Assembly: GCA_041600415.1 (NCBI GenBank)
Contig: JBFIKF010000008.1
Span: forward strand, 44,050 to 108,049
Length of the DNA: 64,000 nt
From: JBFJKD01 sp041600415
GTDB lineage: Bacteria > Pseudomonadota > Gammaproteobacteria > Pseudomonadales > Porticoccaceae
Direction of reading: 5' to 3'
Shown: one piece after another, positions 51,903 to 61,462 of the stretch
How the letters are laid out: each line of letters starts with the position of its first letter
Position numbering within the stretch: the stretch's first letter is position 1
Notes under the pieces: generated by a model
Database searches by the model: none
What the model was told of the DNA's origin: nothing
The model's input: only the letters and a program-made list of their open reading frames with translations
Translations under genes and position numbers: made by a program

Positions 51903-52475
51903 CTAGGCGCGGGGCAGGGTTACACCCCGTTGTCCCTGGTATTTACCCCCCCGGTCCTTGTAGGAGGTTTCACACTCTTCGTCCGACTCAAAGAACAGCA
52001 TCTGCGCCACGCCCTCATTGGCATAGATTTTGGCCGGCAAGGTGGTGGTGTTGGAGAACTCAAGGGTGACGTGTCCCTCCCACTCCGGTTCCAGGGGCGT
52101 GACGTTGACGATAATCCCACAACGGGCATAGGTTGACTTGCCCAGGCAGATGGTGAGCACGCTGCGAGGGATACGAAAATATTCGACGGTTCGGGCTAAC
52201 GCAAAGGAATTTGGCGGAATTATGCAGACATCTCCCTTGAAATCCACAAAACTGGCCGGGTCAAAATTTTTGGGGTCCACCGTGGCAGAGTGCACGTTGG
52301 TGAATATTTTGAATTCATCTGAACAGCGTACGTCGTAACCGTAACTGGACACGCCGTAGGAAATTACCCGCTGGCCGTCGCCATTTGGCTCCCGTACCTG
52401 GGTCCCTGCAAACGGTTCTATCATGCCGTGCTCAGCCGCCATACGCCGAATCCACTTGTCTGACTTAATACTCAC
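51903..52475 (-). CDS. dcd: dCTP deaminase
   Basis: 190 residues. Motifs I-K-S-D-K-W-I-R-R-M, I-E-P-F, Y-G-V-S-S-Y-G-Y-D-V-R and F-A-L-A-R-T-V-E-Y-F are those of Dcd; the enzyme turns dCTP into dUTP for thymidylate synthesis. The start is a GTG at 52475 with GGAG just upstream; the open frame extends much further upstream but the family length (188-193) fixes this start. It is followed by mrp and metG on the far side of the cluster, as in Pseudomonas. Confidence 0.94.
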   Translation of the reverse strand: MSIKSDKWIRRMAAEHGMIEPFAGTQVREPNGDGQRVISYGVSSYGYDVRCSDEFKIFTNVHSATVDPKNFDPASFVDFKGDVCIIPPNSFALARTVEYFRIPRSVLTICLGKSTYARCGIIVNVTPLEPEWEGHVTLEFSNTTTLPAKIYANEGVAQMLFFESDEECETSYKDRGGKYQGQRGVTLPRA

Positions 52476-52566
52476 CCTGCACTCCTTAAACCCACCAGGC
52501 GCGCGGCCTGCTATATGTTGCGAAACTACGCCTGAAACCCGGTCGGGATTCCTGGCGAACGATTGG

Positions 52567-53394
52567 TTATTCTTCGATGGTAATTTCCGGCCGCGCATCA
52601 GAGAGACCGGCCAGTGCAGCAATCAGGTTGCGGGCAATCACGCCGTAAGCTGCGGCAATTTCTCCCTGGGGCGCGCTGACGACTACCGGGCGACCGCTGT
52701 CCCCCTCCTCGCGAATGCGCCGATCCAGCGGCAGCGAACCGAGCAATGTGGTGCCGTATTCCTCGGCCACCCGCTGCCCACCGCCTGCGCCAAATATGGC
52801 ATCGCTGTGGCCACAACTGGAACAGATATGCAGGGCCATATTTTCCACAATGCCCAGCACCGGAATTTCCACCTTGCGAAACATCTCGATCCCCTTGCGG
52901 GCATCCAGCAGGGCGATGTCCTGAGGCGTGGTCACGATCACCGCACCGGCCACCCGCGCTTTCTGTGCCAGGGTCAGTTGAATATCGCCGGTGCCGGGGG
53001 GCATATCCACCACCAGCACATCCAGCTCGCCCCACAGGGTTTGCGTCAACATTTGCACCAGTGCACTGCCCGCCATCGGACCGCGCCACACCATCGGCGT
53101 TTTTTCCGTCACCAGATAGCCGATGGACATGGATTTGATGCCGTGGGCCTCGACCGGCAAAAAGGCGTTGCCATTGACCACTTTTGGCTGCGTGCCTTCC
53201 GCCACCCCCAGCATCATGGGTTGGCTGGGCCCGTAAATATCCGCATCCAGAATGCCGGCCTTGTGGCCTTGCGCTACCAGCGCCAGCGCCAGATTCACCG
53301 CCGTGGTGGATTTCCCGACTCCGCCCTTGCCGGACGCCACCGCGATGATATGTTTAACCTGAGCGAGCCCGTCGGAAACTTTTGCGTCCGCCAT
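52567..53394 (-). CDS. mrp: Iron-sulfur cluster carrier protein Mrp (ApbC)
   Basis: 275 residues. P-loop with deviant Walker A S-G-K-G-G-V-G-K-S (21-29), D-A-D-I-Y-G-P-S-Q-P-M-M, and D-M-P-P-G-T-G-D. A CxxC pair in H-I-C-S-S-C-G-H-S binds the Fe-S cluster. Mrp/ApbC moves Fe-S clusters to apo-proteins. It lacks the N-terminal DUF59 domain found in longer homologues. It is divergent from metG with a 103-base gap. Confidence 0.94.
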   Translation of the reverse strand: MADAKVSDGLAQVKHIIAVASGKGGVGKSTTAVNLALALVAQGHKAGILDADIYGPSQPMMLGVAEGTQPKVVNGNAFLPVEAHGIKSMSIGYLVTEKTPMVWRGPMAGSALVQMLTQTLWGELDVLVVDMPPGTGDIQLTLAQKARVAGAVIVTTPQDIALLDARKGIEMFRKVEIPVLGIVENMALHICSSCGHSDAIFGAGGGQRVAEEYGTTLLGSLPLDRRIREEGDSGRPVVVSAPQGEIAAAYGVIARNLIAALAGLSDARPEITIEE

Positions 53395-53430
53395 TGTAAT
53401 TTTCGAATCCTTCTAAAGAGATAAACCGTA

Positions 53431-53459
53431 ATGAAATAACCCCTGAAAACCGCTATAGT
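53431..53459 (+). promoter_or_regulatory. Predicted promoter of metG
   Basis: ATGAAA at 53431-53436 and TATAGT at 53454-53459 are 17 bases apart; the -10 element matches five of six consensus bases and the -35 four. The leader to the metG ATG at 53498 would be about 32 bases. Confidence 0.4.
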
Positions 53460-53497
53460 GGCGCGCTGTCACGACACCGAAAATAGCTGCTCCCACT

Positions 53498-55564
53498 ATG
53501 CCCGAAACTGCCTCCCAGAGCGCGCCACAACGCGCCGAGCAAACCATATCCGACCGCCGCCGCATCCTCGTTACCAGCGCTCTACCCTACGCCAATGGGT
53601 CAATCCACCTCGGTCATCTGGTGGAATATATTCAAACGGATATCTGGGTGCGGTTTCAAAAGCTGCGCGGCCACGAATGTTACTACGTTTGCGCCGACGA
53701 TGCTCACGGTACCGCCATCATGTTGCGCGCGGAGCAACTGGGCCTCACGCCGGAACAACTGATTGCCCAGGTCAAGGCTGAGCACGAACGGGATTTTGCA
53801 GACTTTCTGATTGAGTTCGATAATTATCACTCCACCCATTCCGATGAAAATCGGTTGTTAGCTGCGCAAATTTACCAGCGGCTCGTCGCTAACGGTCATA
53901 TCGCACGCCGTGATATAACTCAGGCCTACGACCCGGAAAAACAACTGTTTCTGGCGGATCGCTACATCAAGGGCACCTGCCCAAAATGCCGCACGGAAGA
54001 TCAGTACGGCGATAATTGCGAGGCCTGTGGCGCCACCTACGCGCCCACGGACTTGATCAATCCAAAATCGGCAATTTCCGGTGCCACGCCGGTGGAGAAA
54101 ACCTCGACCCATTACTTCTTTACCCTGCCGGCGTTCACGGATTTCCTGTCCCGCTGGACCCGCGCTGGCCATGTCCAGGATGAAATTGCCAACAAATTGA
54201 GCGAATGGCTGGACGCGGGGTTACAGGAATGGGATATCAGCCGCGACGCGCCCTATTTCGGTTTTGAAATTCCCGACGCCCCCGGTAAATATTTTTACGT
54301 GTGGCTGGATGCGCCGATCGGCTATATGGCCAGCTTTAAAAACCTCTGCGATCGCCAGGGCGTTGCCTTTGATGACTTCTGGCAACGGCATTCCACTACC
54401 GAGCTGTACCATTTTATCGGCAAGGACATTGTCAATTTCCACGCCCTGTTCTGGCCGGCCATGCTGGAAAGCGCCGGTTACCGCACCCCGAGCAAAATCT
54501 GCGTTCACGGTTTTCTCACCGTGAACGGCAAGAAAATGTCCAAGTCCCGCGGCACCTTTGTCAATGCCCGCACCTACCTCGATCACCTGGAACCGGAATA
54601 TTTGCGCTACTATTTTGCCGCCAAACTGTCGGCCAATGTGGAAGACCTGGATCTCAACCTCGACGATTTCGTGCAGCGGGTGAACAGCGACCTGGTGGGC
54701 AAGCTGGTCAATCTGGCCAGCCGCTGTGCCGGATTTATTCACAAACAGCACCAGGGACAACTGGGCGACAGCGTCGCCGACCCGGTGTTGTGGGAGCGCG
54801 TCGCGCAGACCGGAACCGTAATCGCCGACCATTATGAAGCCCGTGACTTTGGCAAGGCGATGCGCGAAATCATGGCCCTGGCCGATGCCGCCAATGAATA
54901 TATCACTGTCCAGGAGCCCTGGAAACTGAGCAAGCAGCCAGGTAAAGAGGCGGAAGTTCAGGCGGTATGCTCACTGGGCATCAATCTGTTTCGTGCCCTG
55001 ATGATCTACCTTAAGCCGGTACTGCCAGGCGTCGCGCAACAAGCCGAAGAGTTCCTCAACGACCCACTACACTGGCAGAGTTCCATCGAACCCCTGCTGG
55101 AACACTCCATTAACACCTTCAAACCCATGATGCAGCGGGTTGAACCCGATAAGGTAAGCGCTATGATCGATGCCAGTAAGAGCGAGGGGAACGGCACCCC
55201 GGCCGGACCGCTGCCTGCCGCAGCGCAGGAACCCATCGCGCCGGAAATCACCATCGATGATTTCGTCAAGGTGGATCTGCGGGTGGCGCGCATTGTCAAA
55301 GCGGAATCTGTAGAGGGTGCCGACAAGTTGTTACAGTTGACCCTCGATATTGGCGGCGAGACCCGCACCGTATTTTCGGGCATTAAATCCGCTTACAGTC
55401 CGGAACAGTTGCAGGGGCGACTGACGGTCATGGTGGCCAATCTCAAACCCCGTAAGATGCGCTTTGGCCTGTCCGAGGGCATGGTGCTGGCGGCCGGCGA
55501 CGACGACGGCATCTACCTGCTGGCGCCGGACAGCGGTGCGCAACCGGGACAACGCATCACCTGA
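53498..55564 (+). CDS. metG: Methionyl-tRNA synthetase
   Basis: 688 residues. Class I motifs H-L-G-H at 37-40 and K-M-S-K-S at 346-350; a zinc knuckle with C161, C164, C174 and C177 (C-P-K-C and C-E-A-C); and a C-terminal tRNA-binding domain (about 585-688) with D-L-R-V-A-R-I-V. It makes Met-tRNA. The long Met-type with the C-terminal EMAP-like domain is as in E. coli. rnfA follows 132 bases later. Confidence 0.96.
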   Translation: MPETASQSAPQRAEQTISDRRRILVTSALPYANGSIHLGHLVEYIQTDIWVRFQKLRGHECYYVCADDAHGTAIMLRAEQLGLTPEQLIAQVKAEHERDFADFLIEFDNYHSTHSDENRLLAAQIYQRLVANGHIARRDITQAYDPEKQLFLADRYIKGTCPKCRTEDQYGDNCEACGATYAPTDLINPKSAISGATPVEKTSTHYFFTLPAFTDFLSRWTRAGHVQDEIANKLSEWLDAGLQEWDISRDAPYFGFEIPDAPGKYFYVWLDAPIGYMASFKNLCDRQGVAFDDFWQRHSTTELYHFIGKDIVNFHALFWPAMLESAGYRTPSKICVHGFLTVNGKKMSKSRGTFVNARTYLDHLEPEYLRYYFAAKLSANVEDLDLNLDDFVQRVNSDLVGKLVNLASRCAGFIHKQHQGQLGDSVADPVLWERVAQTGTVIADHYEARDFGKAMREIMALADAANEYITVQEPWKLSKQPGKEAEVQAVCSLGINLFRALMIYLKPVLPGVAQQAEEFLNDPLHWQSSIEPLLEHSINTFKPMMQRVEPDKVSAMIDASKSEGNGTPAGPLPAAAQEPIAPEITIDDFVKVDLRVARIVKAESVEGADKLLQLTLDIGGETRTVFSGIKSAYSPEQLQGRLTVMVANLKPRKMRFGLSEGMVLAAGDDDGIYLLAPDSGAQPGQRIT

Positions 55565-55623
55565 TTTTTACGCGGCGCGGCGACAGTTATCGACACATCG
55601 TTCGTCCGCCAGGTATACAACGG

Positions 55624-55653
55624 TTGCTGTGCAAACTGTCTATCCGCAATAAT
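55624..55653 (+). promoter_or_regulatory. Possible promoter of the rnf operon
   Basis: TTGCTG at 55624-55629 and AATAAT at 55648-55653, with an 18-base spacer, lie in the 132-base gap between metG and rnfA. The -10 element is five of six from consensus; the -35 is four of six. Weak evidence. Confidence 0.3.
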
Positions 55654-55696
55654 GACCTGAATTCTCCTCTGTAGCGCCAGCGCAGGCACATCGGTT

Positions 55697-56272
55697 ATGC
55701 AGGAATTTGCCGTTATTCTTCTCAGCGCCACGCTGGTCAACAATTTTGTGCTGGTGCAGTTTCTGGGCCTGTGCCCATTTATGGGTGTGTCCAATAAACT
55801 GGAAACGGCGATCGGCATGGCCAGCGCTACCACGTTTGTGCTGACCCTCGCCGCCGTGTCCAGCTATATGGTCAACACCTGGATTTTACTGCCGCTGGGC
55901 CTCGAGTACCTGCGCACCATTGCCTTCATTCTGGTGATTGCCGTGGTTGTACAGTTCACCAAAATGTTTATCGAAAAAACCAGCCCGCTGCTGCACCGGG
56001 TGCTGGGGGTTTTTCTGCCCCTGATTACCACCAACTGCGCGGTATTAGGGGTCGCCCTGCAAAACACCGCCAAAGTGCGCTCCTTTATGGAAGCCAGTCT
56101 CTACGGTCTGGGCGCGGCATTGGGCTTTTCCCTGGTGCTGATTCTCTTTTCCGCCATGCGCGAACGGCTCGCGGTTGCCGACGTCCCCGCACCGTTTCGC
56201 GGCGCCGCTATCGCCATGATTACCGCCGGCCTGATGTCCCTGGCGTTTATGGGTTTCGGCGGGCTGGTGTAG
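55697..56272 (+). CDS. rnfA: Electron transport complex subunit RnfA (RsxA)
   Basis: 191 residues with six transmembrane helices. N-N-F-V-L-V-Q-F-L-G-L-C-P-F-M-G-V-S and T-T-N-C-A-V-L-G-V-A-L are conserved; the two cysteines in these motifs are thought to bind an Fe-S cluster between RnfA and RnfE. The Rnf complex moves electrons between ferredoxin and NAD with Na+ or H+ transport; in some gammaproteobacteria it is called Rsx and resets SoxR. It is the first gene of a complete six-gene operon. Confidence 0.95.
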   Translation: MQEFAVILLSATLVNNFVLVQFLGLCPFMGVSNKLETAIGMASATTFVLTLAAVSSYMVNTWILLPLGLEYLRTIAFILVIAVVVQFTKMFIEKTSPLLHRVLGVFLPLITTNCAVLGVALQNTAKVRSFMEASLYGLGAALGFSLVLILFSAMRERLAVADVPAPFRGAAIAMITAGLMSLAFMGFGGLV

Positions 56273-56279
56273 CCGGGCC

Positions 56280-56906
56280 ATGCTGGAATTTATTTCCCAA
56301 TCCCCGATTGTCGCGGCACTTATTGGTCTCGGCGGCATGGCGCTGGTATTCGGCGGCGCGCTTGGATTTGCGGCGGTCAAATTCAAGCTGGAAGGGGATC
56401 CCCTGGTGGCGCAAATCGACGCACTATTGCCCCAGACCCAGTGCGGTCAGTGTGGCTATCCCGGTTGCAAACCCTATGCCCAGGCTATCAGCGAAGGGGA
56501 CGCGATCAACAAATGTCCCCCCGGCGGGCAGGCGACGATCAATGCCCTGGCCAACCTTCTAGCCGTCCCCGCCCCCGCTCTCAATGCAGAACACGGCGTG
56601 GAAAAATCCGTAAAAACGGTTGCCTATATTCGCGAAGACGAGTGCATTGGCTGCACTAAATGTATTCAGGCCTGTCCGGTGGACGCGATTCTGGGCGCCG
56701 CCAAGCTGATGCACACGGTGATTGCGGACGAGTGCACCGGCTGCGATCTTTGTGTCGAACCCTGTCCGGTGGATTGCATTGATATGTTGCCGGTGCCAAC
56801 CCCCCTCGCGGACTGGCGCTGGCCGATCCCCGCCCCACCTCGGCAACTGCGGCAGTCCAGCTCGCTGATCGCCACTGATCGTCCCGTTGGAACGACCTCA
56901 CCATGA
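56280..56906 (+). CDS. rnfB: Electron transport complex subunit RnfB (RsxB)
   Basis: 208 residues. N-terminal membrane helix (about 8-32); an Fe-S domain with C55, C58, C63 and C79; and two [4Fe-4S] ferredoxin motifs, C122/C125/C128/C132 and C152/C155/C158/C162 (C-I-G-C-T-K-C-I-Q-A-C-P; C-T-G-C-D-L-C-V-E-P-C-P). It passes electrons from ferredoxin into the complex. It starts 7 bases after rnfA and overlaps rnfC by four bases. Confidence 0.95.
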   Translation: MLEFISQSPIVAALIGLGGMALVFGGALGFAAVKFKLEGDPLVAQIDALLPQTQCGQCGYPGCKPYAQAISEGDAINKCPPGGQATINALANLLAVPAPALNAEHGVEKSVKTVAYIREDECIGCTKCIQACPVDAILGAAKLMHTVIADECTGCDLCVEPCPVDCIDMLPVPTPLADWRWPIPAPPRQLRQSSSLIATDRPVGTTSP

Positions 56907-58771
56907 CCACGCCCTCCCCCGCAACCCGCTCGCCGAGCACATCAGACGTGTTGATTCCGGCGCGACAGGTCGCGGCACAGCAACTGTGGCCCATTCCCGG
57001 CGGCGTGCACCCACCCGCCAATAAACAACAAGCGTTAGGGGAATCAATCTGTACACCGCCGCTGCCGGAGTTGCTGGTTGTCCCTCTGCAACAACACATC
57101 GGCAACCCCGCCACGCCGGTAGTGGAAGTGGGAGACGTGGTCGCCAAGGGCCAGTTAATCGCCGCCCCGGACGGCGCCCTGAGTGTTGGTGTCCACGCGC
57201 CTGCATCTGGCACCATCACCGCTCTGGGGGATTACCCCGTGCCACATCCGTCCGGGCTATCTGGTCCCTGCATTGTGCTGTCCCCGGATGGGGACGAGCG
57301 CTGGACGGAACGCCGTCCCATCGCAAACTATGCCCATGCGACACCCGCAGAACTGCTGGCAGTGATTCGCGGGGCCGGGATCGCCGGGCTGGGCGGCGCT
57401 GGCTTTCCCAGCGCGGTTAAACTGGGTTCACAGCTACCCATCGACACGCTGATTATTAACGCTGCCGAGTGCGAACCCTACATTACCGCGGACGATATAT
57501 TGATGCGCGAACGGGCAGCGGACATTGTCCTCGGCATACAGATTCTCGCCCATATTCTCGGCCAACCCGCGCAGGTAGTGATCGGCATCGAAGACGACAA
57601 ACCCGAAGCATACGAAATACTGGTTGCAGCCTGCGCAGACACAACAATCCGGTTGGTTGCATTTCCTGCCAAATATCCCTCCGGCGGCGAAAAACAGCTG
57701 ATTCAACTACTCACAGGGAGGGAGGTCCCGAGTGACCAAATACCCGCGGAAATTGGGGTTTTGTGTCATAACGTTGCTACCATCTACAGCGTTGCCCGCG
57801 CTGTAGTACACGGTGAACCGCAAATTTCGCGCATCACCACCGTCACTGGCGAGGGCTGTACGCAACCGCGTAATTACGAAGTATTAATTGGCACACCGAT
57901 TCGCCACCTGCTGGCGCTCAGTGGTTTCACCGCCAGCAGTAGTGAACGGGTGATCATGGGCGGTCCGATGATGGGTTTCGTTTTGTCCAGCCTCGACGCG
58001 CCGGTGATCAAAACCACCAACTGTCTGCTCGCGCCATCGGTTGCGGAAATGCCACCGCTACCCCCAGCGCAAGCCTGTATTCGTTGCGGACTCTGTGCCG
58101 AGGCTTGCCCGGCCAGCCTGCTGCCCCAGCAATTGCTGTGGTACAGCCAGGCCGGCAACCACGCACGTCTGCAGGCCCACAACCTGTTTGACTGCATCGA
58201 GTGTGGCGCCTGTTCCTATGTGTGCCCCAGCCATATTCCACTGGTGCAATATTATCGAGCCAGTAAAGGGGAAATACGTGCCAAGGAAAAAGAGCGTATC
58301 GCTGCCGATCTGGCGCGCCAACGCTTTGCACAACACCAACAACGTATGGCTCGTCTTCAGGAGCAGAGGGAAATTAAACGGGCGGCGCGACGCAGCGAAC
58401 TGGCGGGTGCTATAGACTCCCACACCACCACCGCAACCGTATCCGGCCAACCGGCTGAGGATTTAATTCAGGCTGCGGCGCGGCGCGCGGCACAAAAACA
58501 GGCGTCGCCCGCACAGCAATTAGCCGCCCTCGAACGGCGTTTGGTAGCCGCCCAACACTTGCGCGACACCGCCCACGAAAAATGGCTGGCTGGTACCGTG
58601 GACCACCTGCCCACGGCACAACTGGACGGCCTGCGCGCCGCATTAGAAGAGGCCGAGCTACGTTTACAGGGTGCGCACAACAAACTGGAAGCCCTGCGCT
58701 CCGGCCAAAAGGAGCGGCCGCGTAGCCACAGCGACAATTCCCCTGACAACGACGGACAGGAATCGCCATGA
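56903..58771 (+). CDS. rnfC: Electron transport complex subunit RnfC (RsxC)
   Basis: 622 residues. N-terminal Rnf domain with G-L-G-G-A-G-F-P-S-A-V-K (nucleotide/FMN site) and E-C-E-P-Y-I-T-A-D-D, then two [4Fe-4S] motifs (C-I-R-C-G-L-C-A-E-A-C-P; C-I-E-C-G-A-C-S-Y-V-C-P). A basic, Gln/Ala-rich coiled-coil C terminus of about 180 residues follows, as in gammaproteobacterial RsxC. It interacts with NAD(H). It overlaps rnfB and rnfD by four bases each. Confidence 0.95.
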   Translation: MTTPSPATRSPSTSDVLIPARQVAAQQLWPIPGGVHPPANKQQALGESICTPPLPELLVVPLQQHIGNPATPVVEVGDVVAKGQLIAAPDGALSVGVHAPASGTITALGDYPVPHPSGLSGPCIVLSPDGDERWTERRPIANYAHATPAELLAVIRGAGIAGLGGAGFPSAVKLGSQLPIDTLIINAAECEPYITADDILMRERAADIVLGIQILAHILGQPAQVVIGIEDDKPEAYEILVAACADTTIRLVAFPAKYPSGGEKQLIQLLTGREVPSDQIPAEIGVLCHNVATIYSVARAVVHGEPQISRITTVTGEGCTQPRNYEVLIGTPIRHLLALSGFTASSSERVIMGGPMMGFVLSSLDAPVIKTTNCLLAPSVAEMPPLPPAQACIRCGLCAEACPASLLPQQLLWYSQAGNHARLQAHNLFDCIECGACSYVCPSHIPLVQYYRASKGEIRAKEKERIAADLARQRFAQHQQRMARLQEQREIKRAARRSELAGAIDSHTTTATVSGQPAEDLIQAAARRAAQKQASPAQQLAALERRLVAAQHLRDTAHEKWLAGTVDHLPTAQLDGLRAALEEAELRLQGAHNKLEALRSGQKERPRSHSDNSPDNDGQESP

Positions 58772-59874
58772 GCCTGATCGCCAGCAGCGGGTCGCGCCCA
58801 TCCACACTTACAACCTCACCCCACGACCACAATGGGCGCAACACCGCGTGGATCATGCAACAGGTGCTGCTGAGCATGCTGCCCGGCATCGTCGCCCTGA
58901 CCGGCTTCTTCGGTTGGGGCACGCTGTTAAATTTGATAATCGCCTGCGCCACCGCCGTGGCCTGTGAGGCCGCCATGGTAGCCCTGCGCAAACGCTCGGT
59001 CAGTTTTTACCTGCGGGATTGCAGCGCGCTGGTCACCGCATTGCTGATCGCCGTTACCCTGCCGCCCCTCGCACCCTGGTGGCTCACGGTGATTGCCACC
59101 GGCGTGGCCATTATTATCGCCAAGCATTTATACGGCGGGCTCGGTTACAACCCGTTCAACCCGGCCATGGTGGGTTACGTGGTGGTACTGATTTCTTTTC
59201 CCGTACCTGTCACCGCCTGGCCCGCGCCCCAACCCCTGCTGGCGTCGGGACAGGAGCTACTCGGACTATGGGAATCCCTGTACCACGTATTTCCTTTCCT
59301 CGCTGGTGCAGAAGGCCACATCGACGCCATGACCGCCGCCACACCGCTGGATGTCTTTAAGCACAATCACAGCTTGATGGTCGATCAGTTTTACGAGGTC
59401 ACCCCGGTATTTACCCACGGCTACTGGGCGGGCGCTGGCTGGGAATGGGTGAACCTCGGGTTTCTCGCCGGTGGACTGTACCTGCTGTATCGCAAAGTAT
59501 TCACCTGGCACGGGCCAGTGGCCATGCTCGCCGCGCTGGCGGTGCTGGCAATTGTTTTTTACGACGGGGGCAGCTCTGTCAGCAAAGGACCACTTAGCCT
59601 CCACCTGTTGAGCGGGGGCACTATGCTGGGGGCATTTTTTATCGTTACCGACCCGGTCACCTCCGCGGTTAGTAACCGCGGTCGCCTGATCTATGGGGCG
59701 TTGATCGGCGTATTGATATTTGTGATTCGCAGCTGGGGAAACTATCCAGATGCAGTGGCATTCGCCGTGCTGTTGATGAATTTTGCCGCACCTTTTATCG
59801 ATTACTACACGCTGCCGCGCACCTATGGTCACGACAAACCAACACGCGCCACACGCCCACAGGAACGGGAGTAA
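58768..59874 (+). CDS. rnfD: Electron transport complex subunit RnfD (RsxD)
   Basis: 368 residues with about nine transmembrane helices. The covalent FMN site is D-A-M-T-A-A-T-P-L-D with T192 as the likely flavinylation residue. Other conserved parts are G-G-L-G-Y-N-P-F-N-P-A-M and F-I-V-T-D-P-V-T-S-A. It is a membrane subunit of the electron path to RnfG. It starts in the last codons of rnfC and is 3 bases from rnfG. Confidence 0.94.
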   Translation: MSLIASSGSRPSTLTTSPHDHNGRNTAWIMQQVLLSMLPGIVALTGFFGWGTLLNLIIACATAVACEAAMVALRKRSVSFYLRDCSALVTALLIAVTLPPLAPWWLTVIATGVAIIIAKHLYGGLGYNPFNPAMVGYVVVLISFPVPVTAWPAPQPLLASGQELLGLWESLYHVFPFLAGAEGHIDAMTAATPLDVFKHNHSLMVDQFYEVTPVFTHGYWAGAGWEWVNLGFLAGGLYLLYRKVFTWHGPVAMLAALAVLAIVFYDGGSSVSKGPLSLHLLSGGTMLGAFFIVTDPVTSAVSNRGRLIYGALIGVLIFVIRSWGNYPDAVAFAVLLMNFAAPFIDYYTLPRTYGHDKPTRATRPQERE

Positions 59875-59877
59875 CTG

Positions 59878-60642
59878 ATGTTGCGACACGCCATACAGCG
59901 CAGCAGCATCGTGCTTGGCCTGTTCGCGGCGATCACGGCCACTTTACTGGCTACTACCCACCTGGGGACTGCCGAAAAAATTGCCGCGGCCGAGCGTCAC
60001 GCCGCGCAAAAAGCGTTGCTGGAAATCGTGCCCCGGGAATACCACGACAACGATCTGCTACTCGATACCATCCCTGTACCCCGCGCTTTCTGGGCTACCC
60101 TCGGCCTGCGCGAAAGCGACAGCCCGGCAGGCGGGTTCAACCTGCACGTAGCACGTCAACAGGGCGCACCCGTTGCCATTCTGGTACCCGCTGTTGCGGC
60201 GGACGGCTACAGCGGACCCATCCGACTGATTGTCGGGATATATATGGATGGCACTGTGGCGGGGGTCAGAGTTCGATCCCACACTGAAACACCGGGCCTC
60301 GGCGATAAAATTGATCTCAAGAAACATCCCTGGATACTCTCCTTTAACGGCAAATCCCTGAGCAACCCCGCGGCAGATGGGTGGCGTGTAAAAAAAGATC
60401 AGGGCGCATTTGATCAATTTACCGGGGCCACTATTACCCCGCGCGCGGTGGTCGCACAGGTCTACGCCACACTGGCGTATTTTGCCCAGGACGGCGCCCG
60501 CTTACTGGCGGAATTAACACCCTCGTCGGCCTCAGTGGCGGAACAAAAATCGCCCTCTGAAAAACCAGCGGATCAAACCCTTACGACTGACCCCGTGCAA
60601 AAAAATATATCCGAAGGGGAGCGCAACATTGACGAACGATAA
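59878..60642 (+). CDS. rnfG: Electron transport complex subunit RnfG (RsxG), with extended tail
   Basis: 254 residues. N-terminal membrane helix (about 8-27) and periplasmic FMN-binding domain with flavinylation motif D179-Q-F-T-G-A-T185 (T185 the likely attachment site) and E-T-P-G-L-G-D-K-I. RnfG is usually about 205-220 residues; here about 40 hydrophilic residues rich in Ser, Glu, Lys and Pro extend the C terminus (E-Q-K-S-P-S-E-K-P-A-D-Q). rnfE begins 14 bases before its stop. Confidence 0.94.
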   Translation: MLRHAIQRSSIVLGLFAAITATLLATTHLGTAEKIAAAERHAAQKALLEIVPREYHDNDLLLDTIPVPRAFWATLGLRESDSPAGGFNLHVARQQGAPVAILVPAVAADGYSGPIRLIVGIYMDGTVAGVRVRSHTETPGLGDKIDLKKHPWILSFNGKSLSNPAADGWRVKKDQGAFDQFTGATITPRAVVAQVYATLAYFAQDGARLLAELTPSSASVAEQKSPSEKPADQTLTTDPVQKNISEGERNIDER

Positions 60643-61348
60643 TCGCTACGCCGAAATTGCAGGCAACGGGCTGTGGCACAACAACCCGGCACTGGTGCAG
60701 CTACTGGGATTGTGTCCGCTGCTGGCCGTGACCGGTTCGGTGGTCAATGCACTGGGGTTGGGACTGGCGACGTTGCTGGTGTTGGTGGGTTCCAATTGTG
60801 CGGTATCGGCCATTCGCCACCAGGTATCAGATGCCATTCGTATTCCCGTCTTTGTGATGATTATCGCGACCTTTACCACCTGCGCCGAAATGTTGATGAA
60901 AGCCTACACCTATGAGCTCTACCAGATTCTCGGTATCTTTATTCCATTGATTGTGACCAACTGTGCGATTTTAGGGCGGGCCGAAGCATTTGCCAGCAAA
61001 AATTCGTTAGTCCCTGCTGCCTTTGATGGCCTGAGTATGGGCCTGGGCTTCGCCACCGTGTTAGTGGTGCTCGGCGCAATTCGCGAGGCCCTGGGCAGCG
61101 GCACGCTGTTGGCCGATATGGATCTGCTATTTGGCGCGCAAGCAGTCCACTGGCGCATACATCTATTTGGTGCGGGCCACGGCTTGCTGGTCGCTATTTT
61201 GCCGCCCGGCGCATTTATCATCACCGGGCTGTTGATCGCAGCCAAAAACGGCCTGGATTTGCAACGGCACAAGCGTCGTTCCGCGCACCCGGTGACGGCC
61301 ATCACCCCGGGCGCCAAACGCGTGCGTACGACCGGCATCATCCAGTAA
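60629..61348 (+). CDS. rnfE: Electron transport complex subunit RnfE (RsxE)
   Basis: 239 residues with about six transmembrane helices. N-P-A-L-V-Q-L-L-G-L-C-P-L-L-A-V-T and V-T-N-C-A-I-L-G-R-A-E-A mirror the RnfA motifs; both cysteines are likely Fe-S ligands. It starts with a TTG at 60629 overlapping rnfG by 14 bases. In most relatives nth (endonuclease III) follows the operon; here it is absent and a ring-hydroxylating dioxygenase follows instead. Confidence 0.94.
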   Translation: MTNDNRYAEIAGNGLWHNNPALVQLLGLCPLLAVTGSVVNALGLGLATLLVLVGSNCAVSAIRHQVSDAIRIPVFVMIIATFTTCAEMLMKAYTYELYQILGIFIPLIVTNCAILGRAEAFASKNSLVPAAFDGLSMGLGFATVLVVLGAIREALGSGTLLADMDLLFGAQAVHWRIHLFGAGHGLLVAILPPGAFIITGLLIAAKNGLDLQRHKRRSAHPVTAITPGAKRVRTTGIIQ

Positions 61349-61379
61349 ATGCGCCCCTGACGGAAACTCAATGACACTA

Positions 61380-61395
61380 TTAACTCTTAAGTTAA
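61380..61395 (+). promoter_or_regulatory. Inverted repeat upstream of the dioxygenase genes
   Basis: TTAACT (61380-61385) and AGTTAA (61390-61395) are 6-base arms with a 4-base spacer, in the 191-base gap between rnfE and the dioxygenase alpha subunit. The A/T-rich outer flanks extend the symmetry partly. The size and symmetry suit a dimeric repressor such as GntR, IclR or MarR, but the regulator is not in the window. Confidence 0.35.
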
Positions 61396-61462
61396 TTAGT
61401 GATTCGACCTGCCAGCCATGCTATGTTTACGACTACACTCGGGAGGAAAAAACGATCCCGTT

